NCBI GenBank assembly: GCA_036378435.1
Contig: DASUWK010000058.1
Coordinates: forward strand, 1 to 64,000
From: DASUWK01 sp036378435
GTDB taxonomy: Bacteria > Chloroflexota > Dormibacteria > Dormibacterales > Dormibacteraceae
Reading direction: 5' to 3'
Length of the DNA: 64,000 nt
How positions within the stretch are numbered: position 1 is the stretch's first letter; each line of letters starts with the position of its first letter. Below the pieces are notes generated by a model. That model did not search any database and was not told the origin of the DNA. It saw only the letters and a list, made by a program, of their open reading frames with translations. A program made the position numbers and the translations under genes. Shown here in pieces: positions 28,035 to 36,262 of the stretch.

Positions 28035-28137
28035 GAGCCCCTCGGCGGGAGTGCCGACGGGCTCCTAGCGAGGGGCTTGGGTGTCTTTGTGAGCGGGAGT
28101 CGGCTGCCCGGTTGCGCCGAGCAGCCTTACCCTCCCG
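28035..28137 (-). promoter_or_regulatory. Candidate structured leader RNA (riboswitch-like) of the mod operon
   Basis: Read on the minus strand: hairpin CGGGAG...CTCCCG (28137-28094) enclosing a 9-bp stem GCTGCTCGG/CCGGGCAGC with loop CGCAA and an asymmetric internal loop (GGTAAG opposite CGA). Then come two mutually exclusive stems. AAGCCCCTCG (28078-28069) and GAGCCCGTCGGC (28064-28053) can both pair with GCCGAGGGGCTC (28046-28035), followed by TTGCTTT. That is aptamer plus switch architecture 48 nt before the regulator ATG. A Moco-type riboswitch is possible, but I cannot match its consensus. The same DNA could instead serve as terminator for tRNA-Lys. Confidence 0.45.
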
Positions 28138-28209
28138 CAGCCAATACAACGGTCGGGGTGGTGAATTCCTGCGCGGCCTGCGCGGCGGGGCGCTCGAGTG
28201 GTGCCGTAA

Positions 28210-28286
28210 TGGTGCCCGCCCGGGGACTCGAACCCCGAACCAACGGATTAAGAGTCCGCTGCTCTGCCAAATTGAGCTAGGCGGGC
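28210..28286 (-). tRNA. tRNA-Lys (anticodon CTT)
   Basis: Cloverleaf on the minus strand: acceptor GCCCGCC/GGCGGGC, D arm GCTC...GAGC, anticodon stem around loop CTCTTAA (anticodon CTT), T arm CGGGG-TTCGAGT-CCCCG, discriminator A and encoded CCA. 77 nt. Confidence 0.97.
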
Positions 28287-28395
28287 GAGGAGCTCGGCCC
28301 GCAGACGAGGGCCGGCAGCGATTCTACCCGCCGGCCTTAACAGCCTGGGTTTTGCTCGCGCCCGCATCCGCCTAACGTCCCGCTGCGAGCACGTC

Positions 28396-29318
28396 ATGGC
28401 ACCCCTGCGCGCGAGAGCGCCACTCGACCTGGACCTGGAGGATCAGCTGATCTTCGGCCTCACGCCGATCCGCTTCGGCTACCTCGCCGTCGGCTGCCTC
28501 ATCGCCTACACGCTGGGGCGCATGGACCGGGCAGCGTCGCCCTGCGGCTCCCGCTGGCAGTCATCGTCGCTAGTGCTTCCGCCGCCCTGGCCTGGGTTCG
28601 TTGGCGAGGGCGTCCGCTCGACGCATGGGCGCTCGACCTTGCTATCTACACACGCCGCAACTTCGAGGTCGAGATCGATCCGGTCGTGCTCCGCAGGATC
28701 CGTGCGCCGCTGCGCCGGCCGCAGCGCCCGCGCCTCCTGGCGAGCCGGCCGCACGTGCCGACCATCGCGGTGGCCGGGACCGAGCCAGGGGCGGGCGCCA
28801 CTACGGTCGCGGTCGAGCTCAGTGCCGCCCTGTCACTCAAAGGCCGCCGCGTCGCTCTGACCCAGGTCGGCGGCGCGACCGCGCAAACCGTTCGGCTCGC
28901 GCTTGAAGCGGACGGCAGTCACGCACGGACAGGCCTCCGCGTCGCGGCGGGCGACAGGCATGCGGACTCCGACTGCGTGGTCCTCGACCTGGGCTCGCGA
29001 CGCTCTATCACTCGTGCTGACCTGGCTCTGCTGGTGTCGCCGGCTGGACGCGCCACCGCCGCCCCCGCGCAGCTTGGCGCCCAGCACATGCACCTGATCG
29101 TCAATCGCGACCGCGCCCTTTCGCCGGCAGACGACTCCGGCCTGCTGCGGGTGCCTGAGGACCTCAGCGTGCCCGCCGCCCAGGCCGCCGGCGAGCCTGT
29201 CATCGTCCAATTCCCGCGCTCCCGCGCCGCCCTGGCCTTCAGGCGCCTCGCCGACGCGGTCGATCCCTCGCATCCCGGGCCGTGGCAGGACTCTTCGGGC
29301 GTACCGCCGGCCGGCTGA
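28396..29318 (+). CDS. PrgI-like membrane segment fused to ParA-like P-loop domain, frameshifted
   Basis: The first frame (ATG 28396) encodes LDLDLEDQLIFGLTPIRFGY and a hydrophobic helix as in PrgI proteins of Gram-positive-type conjugation systems. It then turns into non-coding-like sequence. The -1 frame picks up the expected second helix (LRLPLAVIVASASAALAWVR) from about 28524 and runs to TGA 29318. One extra G at ATGGA near 28524 would restore a single ORF. The second half is a MinD/ParA-like fold whose P-loop GTEPGAGATTVA lacks the Lys. It overlaps the VirB4 gene by 37 bp. Either an indel, a sequencing error or recoding. Confidence 0.6.
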
Positions 29319-31366
29319 AGCTGCCCCTCGCAGTCGGGCCGTTGGTGGTCCGCCGCCGTCCGGCGGGAGGCTTGGCCGAGGCGCCGCCGGCTTTGGCGAT
29401 CCTGGCCACGGGGCCGCTCGGCTACTCCGGCGCGGCCGAGGAGGACCAGCAGCGCTGGTGTGACGCCTTCCGCCGTCTCCTCGACGGCCTGGACCATCCG
29501 CTGCAGATCATCGTCCGTTCGCGGCCGGGAATCGAGCGGGCCCGGACCTCGAGTCAGTTCGCGCACGGCGATCGCCGCACCCTCGACCTCGCGTTCACGC
29601 TGGCGCTCGACGAGGCGGCCGCCGCCATGCACCGGACCGTGAGCTTCGTGGCCCCGCCGGCCGCCGCCGAAGGGCTGATCACCGCACTGTCGGCTGTCGA
29701 GGTCACGGTCGAGCCTGCCGTCGCCACACCGCCGCCTGACTATCGAGTCGAGCTCGGCCAGCGCCTCGAGACCGCCGGCGGCTTGCGGCGCAGCTGGTAC
29801 CTGCAGCGGTTTCCCGGCATCGAGCTGGAGCCGGGCTGGCTGCAGCGCTTCGCGGTTCCCGCGGTCGACGTGCTCATCGCCTGCCACCTGCTGCCGCTGC
29901 CCACCGCCTGGATCGTGGACCACCTGCAGCGGCGACTGACCGCGATGCGAGCCGCGCGGCTTGAGGAGAGCGCCAGCGGCGACTCGGATCCACACCTGGC
30001 CGGAGCCCTCCCGACGGCTCAGGAGCTGCAGCGTCAGCTTGTCGCCAGCCAGGAGCGGGCTTTCCTGGTTGCCGTCTACGTGACGGCTAGCGCAGCCGAC
30101 GATGCCGCCTTGGCAGCAGCGTCCGAGGCGATCGAGAGCGCCGCACGATCGTTGCTCTGCCGGCTGGAGCCGCTGACGTTTCGCATGTACGACGGCAGCC
30201 TGGCCACGGCGCCTCGCGGTGGCGACCCGCTCAACCGCGGGAAGATCCTGCACACCTCGGCCGCCGCGACCCTGTTTCCCTGGTTCGACTCAGAGCTGCG
30301 GGAGCCGGATGGCCTGCTCGTCGGCCGCAGCCGGGCCACCGGTACGCCGGTGCAGCTCGATCCGTTCGACCAGCGGCGCCATCCCAACGCGAACATCGGA
30401 GTGTTCGGGCACTCTGGCGCCGGCAAGACCTATCTGATGTCGACCCTCGCCATGAGCGCGGCCAGTCTCGGGATCCAGGTCCTGATCATCGATCCGGAGC
30501 ACGAGTACGGCGGGCTCGCCCGCGCCCTGGGCGGCGTCGACCTGCCTCTCGCGCTTGGGTCCGGCGTGGCCCTGAACGTGCTCCAGCTCCGGGGTGAGCA
30601 GTCGGCCGACGAGAGCTGGCTGGGACCCGCGGCGGCCGACGCCGTGGACCTGATCTCGGTCCTCTGCGGCGGACTCGACGAGGCTCAGCGTGCCGGCGTC
30701 GAAGCTGCCGTGCGGAGGGCCTACGCCGAGGTCGAGCAGCCGCTGCTGCGCGACGTCGCCGCCCAGCTGGCGGCGGATTCACAGCCGGGCCGGGTGCTGA
30801 GCCGGTGGGTGGAGGGCAGCCTGGGATTGCTCTTCAGCCGTCCGACCAATGTCGACCTCGAGGCGCCCGTGGTCGTGTTCGGCATGCGCGAGCTCCGCGA
30901 GGAGATGATCGCGCTGGTCCACTTCCTGCTCGCCGAGGCGCTGTGGACGCGCATCAAGGCGAGGCGGCGCCGTCGCCTGCTCTTCGTCGACGAGCTCGGC
31001 CTCCTCTTCGAGGATCCGACGATCCGCAAGTTCGTGGTCAACCTGGCGCGCCGGATCCGCAAATACGACGGCGGCCTGGTCTTCGCCACGCAGAACCCGG
31101 GCGACCTCCTGAGCAGCGAGCCGGGCTCGGTCGTCGCGACCAACCCGGCGATCCACTTCTTCGGTTCGCTCCGCCCGGGGGAAGCCGCGCGCGTCCAGAG
31201 GGCCTTCCAGCTGAGCGACGCGCAGCGCGCAGGCCTGGAAACGGCGCGCCGCGGCGAGTTTCTGCTGGCCAGCGGATCCGATCGCGTGCCGATCGAGGTC
31301 GTCGCTCCACCCTGGCAGGCGGAGCTGATCGGTCAGGTTCGAGCGCCGCCCGGGCCCGCCGTATAA
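29282..31366 (+). CDS. VirB4/TraC-like type IV secretion ATPase
   Basis: 694-aa hexameric-type ATPase. The N-terminal 330 residues form the VirB4 accessory domain. The C-terminal HerA/VirB4 motor has Walker A FGHSGAGKTYLM (near residue 378), LIIDPEHEYGGLARALGG, Walker B RRLLFVDELGLLF (near 560) and VFATQNPGDLL as sensor. The GTG at 29282 is chosen; it overlaps the preceding gene by 37 bp. It powers DNA or protein transfer at the membrane together with the PrgI-like protein. No relaxase or coupling protein is adjacent. Its TAA lies inside the TATAAT of the next gene. Confidence 0.9.
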   Translation: MAGLFGRTAGRLKLPLAVGPLVVRRRPAGGLAEAPPALAILATGPLGYSGAAEEDQQRWCDAFRRLLDGLDHPLQIIVRSRPGIERARTSSQFAHGDRRTLDLAFTLALDEAAAAMHRTVSFVAPPAAAEGLITALSAVEVTVEPAVATPPPDYRVELGQRLETAGGLRRSWYLQRFPGIELEPGWLQRFAVPAVDVLIACHLLPLPTAWIVDHLQRRLTAMRAARLEESASGDSDPHLAGALPTAQELQRQLVASQERAFLVAVYVTASAADDAALAAASEAIESAARSLLCRLEPLTFRMYDGSLATAPRGGDPLNRGKILHTSAAATLFPWFDSELREPDGLLVGRSRATGTPVQLDPFDQRRHPNANIGVFGHSGAGKTYLMSTLAMSAASLGIQVLIIDPEHEYGGLARALGGVDLPLALGSGVALNVLQLRGEQSADESWLGPAAADAVDLISVLCGGLDEAQRAGVEAAVRRAYAEVEQPLLRDVAAQLAADSQPGRVLSRWVEGSLGLLFSRPTNVDLEAPVVVFGMRELREEMIALVHFLLAEALWTRIKARRRRRLLFVDELGLLFEDPTIRKFVVNLARRIRKYDGGLVFATQNPGDLLSSEPGSVVATNPAIHFFGSLRPGEAARVQRAFQLSDAQRAGLETARRGEFLLASGSDRVPIEVVAPPWQAELIGQVRAPPGPAV

Positions 31367-31367
31367 T
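31362..31367 (+). promoter_or_regulatory. Consensus -10 box (TATAAT) for the GH36 gene
   Basis: Perfect TATAAT, 9 nt before the ATG at 31377 and overlapping the virB4 stop codon. No convincing -35 (best TTCGAG, 18 bp upstream). The spacing predicts a leaderless mRNA. Confidence 0.6.
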
Positions 31368-31376
31368 CGCCGCCCG

Positions 31377-33179
31377 ATGCGGGGGCCGGCGCCGGAGCTG
31401 AGGCTCAGCGGCGGCCGGCTCGACGTGCGCTGGCCGGACGGGGGCACCGCGCTGCGGGATGTCCGCGCGGTGTGCCGAGTGCTCGGTCGCGAGGGGCCCA
31501 CCCAGCATGTGGGCGGTCCCTGGAGGCGCGCGGCCGAGGGGTTTCGGGCTCGCTGCGGTCCGCTGGAGATCACCCTCATCGTGGGGGGCGGTCGCGGCGC
31601 GCTCGAGCTGCGCTTCGAAGCCACGGCGGTCGACCTGGTCCGGGCGCGCGAGCTCGGCCTCAGGGCGACGCCAGAGCTGGGCGGCGGTCCGCCTGAGTGG
31701 CTGCTGCACCTGGGCTACCAGTCTTGGGACGCGGCCGGCGTGGCCACGTTTCAGGCGAACGCCAGGTCGTGGTGGACGTGCGGCTTGGCGAATGCGGCAG
31801 GAGCCGGGATAGCGCTCGCCGCCGGCGGCGCGACCCGCCATGCGACGCGCTTCGACGCGGCCGATGGAACGATCGCCTGGCTGCAGGTGGCCCCGGAGGG
31901 CGGGCCGGGGGAGGCGTGGATGGCGCAAACGGGCAGCCGCTTCGCGAGCGAGCCGGTCCTGGTCAGCGCCGCTTCGGATGTACAGGCGGAGCTCGGCCGT
32001 CTGACCACCCGCGGACGCCGGCGCGGGCGGCCGCCGCGTGGCTGGCTCAGCTGGTACCACCTCGGGCCCTGGGTCGACACCGAGGCAATGCTCGCGAACT
32101 CAGCGCTGGTCGCGGAGGGTGTGATCCCAGGCCTGGAGGCGGCGGTCATCCAGCTCGACGACGGCTGGCAGACGGCCTATGGCGACTGGGCGCCGAACGC
32201 CAAGTTCCGCGACCTCGCCGGCATGTGCGCGACGATTCGCGACCGCGGGCAGACGCCGGGCGTCTGGACGGCGCCGTTCCTCGTCAGCGCCAGCTCCGAC
32301 CTTGACGCGAAAGCTCCGGAAACGTGGTTCGTACGCGATGAGAAGACCGGCGCGCGGCTCGTCGACGACCGCCACGTCGTCTTCGGGCCGATGCACGTGC
32401 TCGATGCCCGGGTGCCGGCGGTGCGCGCTCATCTCGAGCGGGTCTTCAGAGAGCTGCGTGAGCTCGGGTTCGGCTACTTCAAGATCGATTTCCTCTACGC
32501 CGGCGCCTATGTCGGGCTCGACGCCTTCCGCTCGGGGCTGCGCGCGATCCGCCGCGGCTGCGGCCGGGATGCCTACCTGCTGGCGTGCGGGGCGCCTCTG
32601 CTCCCCGTAGTGGGCATCGCGGACGGGTGCCGGATCGGGCCCGACACGTGCACTCCTCTCTTCAACCCGGAGGCCGGCGGCCCCGAGCCGACCGTCTTCG
32701 GCGACGAGATCCAGAACGTCGCGCGCAACCTCGCGGCGGCTCGTCAGCTCCGCGGCTGGTTCGACATCGACGCGGACGTGGCCCTCGCCGGCGGCAACCT
32801 GACCGCCGGCCAGGCTCGCCAGCTGCTGACGCTGGTGGCCCTCAGCGGCGGTCTGTATTTCGTGAGCGACGATCTGACTCAGCTCGCCCGCGAACGGCTC
32901 GCCTCGCTCGCGAATCCCGAGCTGACAGCATTGCTGGACGGCGCTCCGGCAGCCGCCGCTTGGGAGCCCGGCTCACATGACGCCGCGCCGTCGGTCTGGC
33001 GCCGGAGGGACGGAGTGACGGCCCTCTACAACTGGGGCGCGGCGCCGGTCTGGCGGGCCGTTCGAACCGCCTCGGGTGACGCAGCCGTCGACCTCTGGGA
33101 CGGCTCCGTGATCAGTTCCTCAGGCGGCGTCATCGAGGTGGAGGTTGAGCCGGGAGACGTCCGCCTGCTCCGGGCTTAG
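31377..33179 (+). CDS. Glycoside hydrolase family 36-type alpha-galactosidase
   Basis: 600-aa clan GH-D enzyme. It has an N-terminal beta-sandwich (to about residue 215), a TIM barrel with LSWYHLG, QLDDGWQTAYGDW (DDGWQ 261-265), the nucleophile Asp371 in YFKIDFLYAG and the acid/base Asp423 in CRIGPDT, and a C-terminal beta domain. No signal peptide, so it is intracellular. Substrate is probably alpha-galactosides such as melibiose or raffinose, but GH36 also includes alpha-N-acetylgalactosaminidases. Preceded by TATAAT, with no transporter nearby. Confidence 0.88.
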   Translation: MRGPAPELRLSGGRLDVRWPDGGTALRDVRAVCRVLGREGPTQHVGGPWRRAAEGFRARCGPLEITLIVGGGRGALELRFEATAVDLVRARELGLRATPELGGGPPEWLLHLGYQSWDAAGVATFQANARSWWTCGLANAAGAGIALAAGGATRHATRFDAADGTIAWLQVAPEGGPGEAWMAQTGSRFASEPVLVSAASDVQAELGRLTTRGRRRGRPPRGWLSWYHLGPWVDTEAMLANSALVAEGVIPGLEAAVIQLDDGWQTAYGDWAPNAKFRDLAGMCATIRDRGQTPGVWTAPFLVSASSDLDAKAPETWFVRDEKTGARLVDDRHVVFGPMHVLDARVPAVRAHLERVFRELRELGFGYFKIDFLYAGAYVGLDAFRSGLRAIRRGCGRDAYLLACGAPLLPVVGIADGCRIGPDTCTPLFNPEAGGPEPTVFGDEIQNVARNLAAARQLRGWFDIDADVALAGGNLTAGQARQLLTLVALSGGLYFVSDDLTQLARERLASLANPELTALLDGAPAAAAWEPGSHDAAPSVWRRRDGVTALYNWGAAPVWRAVRTASGDAAVDLWDGSVISSSGGVIEVEVEPGDVRLLRA

Positions 33180-33208
33180 GGGCCCGCAGCCGGGGGTAGG
33201 CTAAGCGG

Positions 33209-33802
33209 GTGAGGAGGGTCCTGCATTACCGCTTCCGGGAGCTCCCGGAGGCACGCTCGGAGCGGCTGGAGGAGCAGTTCGCATCGTTCGGCGAAGCACG
33301 CGACTGGCGGTCTTCGCCACCGTGGGTGGCAACTGAAAACAGCCGCGGCCTCTTCGAGTCCGAGTATCTGCGGCATCTCCAACTGGCCGAGGGCGCCGAC
33401 ATCACGGCGGCGGGCTTCCTCAAGATGGCCGGCGACGAGACCGACGCGCTCACCCTCACCTTCTTCCTCCGCGACCTGAGCGCGGAGTACGGCGTCGACG
33501 TGACCCTGCGCGACGAGGACAACCCGCTCGCCAAGCTGCGCAGGCTGGACTTCCGCGCGGGCCGCCTTCAGTCCGGCCTGTCGCTGGAAGAGACGCTAGC
33601 TCGGCGGCCGGTCATCAAGAAGGTGCGCGGCGAGTCGATCCTGTTCTATCCGCCCACCTACCGGCTCCATTCGCAGGCGCCGCCTGGCAGTGGTGAGTGG
33701 GGCTATGCGCTGTGCGGGCTGCGCGCGTACGCGCCCTCCTTGCTGGAAGCCGAGCGCGAAGCACTCAAGATCCTGCGCGGCCTTCGACACCTGGGCGCCT
33801 AG
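33209..33802 (+). CDS. Hypothetical protein
   Basis: 197-aa soluble protein that I do not recognise. Mixed alpha/beta, no cysteine motifs, signal peptide or membrane helix. Notable segments are WVATENSRGLFESEYLRHLQ, DALTLTFFLRDLSAEYGVDV and GEWGYALCGLRAYAPSLLEA. The GTG at 33209 has TAGGCT 6 nt upstream, so the mRNA is probably leaderless. It lies just upstream of dtd, 12 bp apart, and may be co-transcribed with it. Confidence 0.7.
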   Translation: MRRVLHYRFRELPEARSERLEEQFASFGEARDWRSSPPWVATENSRGLFESEYLRHLQLAEGADITAAGFLKMAGDETDALTLTFFLRDLSAEYGVDVTLRDEDNPLAKLRRLDFRAGRLQSGLSLEETLARRPVIKKVRGESILFYPPTYRLHSQAPPGSGEWGYALCGLRAYAPSLLEAEREALKILRGLRHLGA

Positions 33803-33814
33803 CTCGGCGGCGCG

Positions 33815-34282
33815 GTGCGGCTGATCCTGCAGCGGGTCACCTCCGCTGCGGTGAGCTGGGAATCCGAGGGCCGGGCCGAGCGCCGAGCGATCGCTCAAGG
33901 CCTCGCCATCCTCGCCGGCGCCGGCGAGGGCGACACCACAGCCGACGCCCAGCGGTTGGCCGACAAGGTCGCCAAGCTGCGGATCTTCCGTGACGAGTCA
34001 GGGCGCTCGAACCTCTCGCTGCTTGATGTGGGTGGTTCGGCGCTGGTCGTGTCTCAGTTCACGCTCTATGGCGACCTCAAGGGCGGCCGCCGGCCGTCCT
34101 TCATCGCCGCTGGCGAACCCGGGGCCGCCGAGCCGATCGTGGATGCGTTCGCCGCAGCCCTCAGCGCCCTCGGGGTGCCCACCGAGACCGGTCGGTTCGG
34201 CGCGCACATGACGCTCGAGATCGTGAACGATGGACCGGTGACGTTCGCCGTCAGCAGCGACTCCTGGGACACCCGTGTCTGA
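33815..34282 (+). CDS. dtd: D-aminoacyl-tRNA deacylase
   Basis: Removes D-amino acids (and glycine mischarged on tRNA-Ala) from tRNA. It has the conserved start RLILQRVTSAAVSW, the SQFTLYGDLKGGRRPSF motif with the active-site Ser-Gln-Phe-Thr, and NDGPVTF, the Gly-cis-Pro region that sits in the partner subunit's site. 155 aa, normal. GTG start. It overlaps the next gene by 8 bp. Confidence 0.94.
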   Translation: MRLILQRVTSAAVSWESEGRAERRAIAQGLAILAGAGEGDTTADAQRLADKVAKLRIFRDESGRSNLSLLDVGGSALVVSQFTLYGDLKGGRRPSFIAAGEPGAAEPIVDAFAAALSALGVPTETGRFGAHMTLEIVNDGPVTFAVSSDSWDTRV

Positions 34283-35267
34283 CTACCTCGACCGCCACCT
34301 GGCGGAGAGCCGTGACGCGCAGCGCCGGATCGAGGCCTATGTGCGCCGCACGCCCCTGCTCGGGACGGACCTGGACCCGAACCTCTTGCTGAAGCCGGAG
34401 TGCTTCCAGCCCACGGGCTCATTCAAGGTGCGGGGGGCGTACAACGCCGTGCTGCGGCTCGGCGAGGCTTCCGCCCCGCCGGCTGGTGTGATCGCCGTCA
34501 GCTCCGGCAACCACGCCCAGGCTCTCGCCCTCGCGGCGAGAACCGCCGGCCTGCCGGCCCTCATCCTCATCCCAGAAGACGCCAACCCGGCCAAGATCGC
34601 GAGCACCCGGGCTCTCGGCGCCGAGGTGATCACCGAGGGCATCACATTCGCCAACCGGGAGCAAAAGCTCCGCGAGGCCGCGGCTGAACGCGGCTACCAC
34701 GTCGTGCACCCCTTCGACGACTGGGACGTCATCCACGGCGCGGGTACCGCGGCGCTCGAGCTGCTCGCCGACCGGCCGGATGTCGGGGCGATCGTCATGC
34801 CCGTCGGCGGCGGCGGAATGCTCTCGGGCACCGCGCTGGTCGCCAAATCCATCCGGCCGGAGGTTCGCGTCGTCGCGGTCGAGCCCGAGCAGGCTGCCGA
34901 TGCCGCCCAGACCTTCGCCAGCGGGCAGCTGCACACCCTCCCGGAGTCTCCGACGACCCTGGCCGACGGCGTCAGAGCGGTGGCAATCGGCCGCAGGACG
35001 CTGGAGGTCATGGTCGAGAACCGGCTGGTCGACGCGATCGTGACCGTCACTGAAGCCGAGATCGCCGAGGCGACCGTCACCGCCTGGACGCGCCTCAAGC
35101 TCGCGCTCGAGCCGACTGGGGCACTGCCTCTGGCGGGGTGGCTCAGCGGCCGTCTCCCGGCGGGCCCGGGCCCGACGGCGCTGGTGCTCACAGGCGGCAA
35201 CGCCGATCTCGGGCTCGTCGCTAGACTGCTGGCTGATGCCCGCCGTCAAGGACGTGATGACGCGTGA
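34275..35267 (+). CDS. PLP-dependent threonine/serine dehydratase-like enzyme
   Basis: Fold type II PLP enzyme. The Schiff-base Lys is in GSFKVRGAYNAV (near residue 51), the phosphate loop is in SSGNHAQALALAART and the PLP phosphate site is GGGGMLSG. 330 aa without the C-terminal ACT-like regulatory domain, as in catabolic threonine dehydratase or serine racemase-like members. It could supply 2-ketobutyrate for isoleucine synthesis, or degrade Thr/Ser. GTG start inside the last codons of dtd (8-bp overlap). Confidence 0.88.
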   Translation: MSDYLDRHLAESRDAQRRIEAYVRRTPLLGTDLDPNLLLKPECFQPTGSFKVRGAYNAVLRLGEASAPPAGVIAVSSGNHAQALALAARTAGLPALILIPEDANPAKIASTRALGAEVITEGITFANREQKLREAAAERGYHVVHPFDDWDVIHGAGTAALELLADRPDVGAIVMPVGGGGMLSGTALVAKSIRPEVRVVAVEPEQAADAAQTFASGQLHTLPESPTTLADGVRAVAIGRRTLEVMVENRLVDAIVTVTEAEIAEATVTAWTRLKLALEPTGALPLAGWLSGRLPAGPGPTALVLTGGNADLGLVARLLADARRQGRDDA

Positions 35268-35703
35268 CGTCATCACGTTCCCGCAGGGAGCTTCCCTCAA
35301 CGAAATCGCCGAGATCCTGAGCCAGCGCCACATCACCGGCGCCCCGGTCCTGGACGACGAAGGCTTCGTCATCGGCATCGTCTCCGAGGTCGACGTGTTC
35401 GCCCGGCGGGGCGCGACCGCGCGCGACGTGATGAGCCCCAACGTGATCACCGTGGGCGAGGAGACTAGCCTGGTCGAGGTCGCCCAGATCATGGCCAGCG
35501 AGCGCATTCGCCGGCTGCCTGTGCTCGCGGCGGGGAAGCTCGTGGGCCTCGTGAGCCGCTCCGACGTGCTCGACTTCTTCGCTCAGAGCCACTGGACCTG
35601 CGAGACCTGCGGCGCCTTCGAGCACGGTCTCACCCAGCCCGACAAGTGTCCGCATTGCGGCGGCGTCACCTTTCGGCTGGACCGGTCTTCCCCCGGCACC
35701 TAG
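35236..35703 (+). CDS. CBS-domain pair protein with C-terminal zinc ribbon
   Basis: Two CBS motifs (VKDVMTRDVITFPQGASLNE and ARDVMSPNVITVGEETSLVE) form a Bateman module that typically binds adenine nucleotides. The last 40 residues form a rubredoxin-like zinc ribbon, CETC...CPHC. 155 aa. The ATG lies inside the end of the dehydratase gene (32-bp overlap), so it may be translationally coupled. The target it regulates is unknown. A tandem 16-bp repeat runs over its stop codon. Confidence 0.88.
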   Translation: MPAVKDVMTRDVITFPQGASLNEIAEILSQRHITGAPVLDDEGFVIGIVSEVDVFARRGATARDVMSPNVITVGEETSLVEVAQIMASERIRRLPVLAAGKLVGLVSRSDVLDFFAQSHWTCETCGAFEHGLTQPDKCPHCGGVTFRLDRSSPGT

Positions 35704-35739
35704 CTCGCCCGGCACCCAGCTCCCCCGGCACTTAGCTCA
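35692..35739. repeat. Three tandem 16-bp repeats
   Basis: Three consecutive near-identical units: CCCGGCACCTAGCTCG, CCCGGCACCCAGCTCC, CCCGGCACTTAGCTCA. The first contains the TAG stop of the CBS gene. The third supplies the TGA (tca) of the convergent gene. Confidence 0.8.
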
Positions 35740-36216
35740 CCGCGCCCTCGAGTGGGCGGCCTTCTCGACAGCAGGCACGATCACCCGCTCGATGTAGACG
35801 CGGATCGCCCCGGACAGCGCCTGCAGAGCCGACCACTCGACGCGTTCAAAGCTCGCTTGGTCCTGGTTGAGCCCGGACAGCATCCCGCCGAGGAAGCCGT
35901 CGCCCTGGCCGAGCCCGGGCCGCGGAGGCTGGGCGGCCGAACCAGGATTGGGGAGCAGTTTGGACAGGTCGGGCACCGGCGTGGCGGTCGGCCGTGCCGG
36001 CGCCAAGCCGGCCAGCACGGGGACGGTCGATGCGGCGGGCACGGCGCCGGCCACCATGCGCGCCGCCGCGCCGAGGAACGCGAGGCACACCAGGACCTCG
36101 GCAACCACCAGCCAGGTCAGCGGGCGCCGCACGAGGCCAGGGACGCGAAGCCGCGGCCGCAGGTGTAGCTTCCAGCGAGGTCCGGAGCGACGCGGTGGCT
36201 GATCGAAGATCTGCAT
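35737..36216 (-). CDS. Single-pass membrane protein of unknown function
   Basis: 159 aa. A short basic cytoplasmic N-terminus (RRSGPRWKLHLRPRLRVPGL) is followed by one transmembrane helix (LTWLVVAEVLVCLAFLGAAA), then a Pro/Ala-rich stalk and an amphipathic C-terminal helical part (VEWSALQALSGAIRVYIERV). The ATG at 36216 is preferred to the adjacent GTG at 36219; TACCGT lies 8 nt before the ATG. No family recognised. Confidence 0.65.
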   Translation of the reverse strand: MQIFDQPPRRSGPRWKLHLRPRLRVPGLVRRPLTWLVVAEVLVCLAFLGAAARMVAGAVPAASTVPVLAGLAPARPTATPVPDLSKLLPNPGSAAQPPRPGLGQGDGFLGGMLSGLNQDQASFERVEWSALQALSGAIRVYIERVIVPAVEKAAHSRAR

Positions 36217-36262
36217 CACGCCGGACGGTAAGGCGCGACCGGCGCCAGGGGAACCCAGGCTG

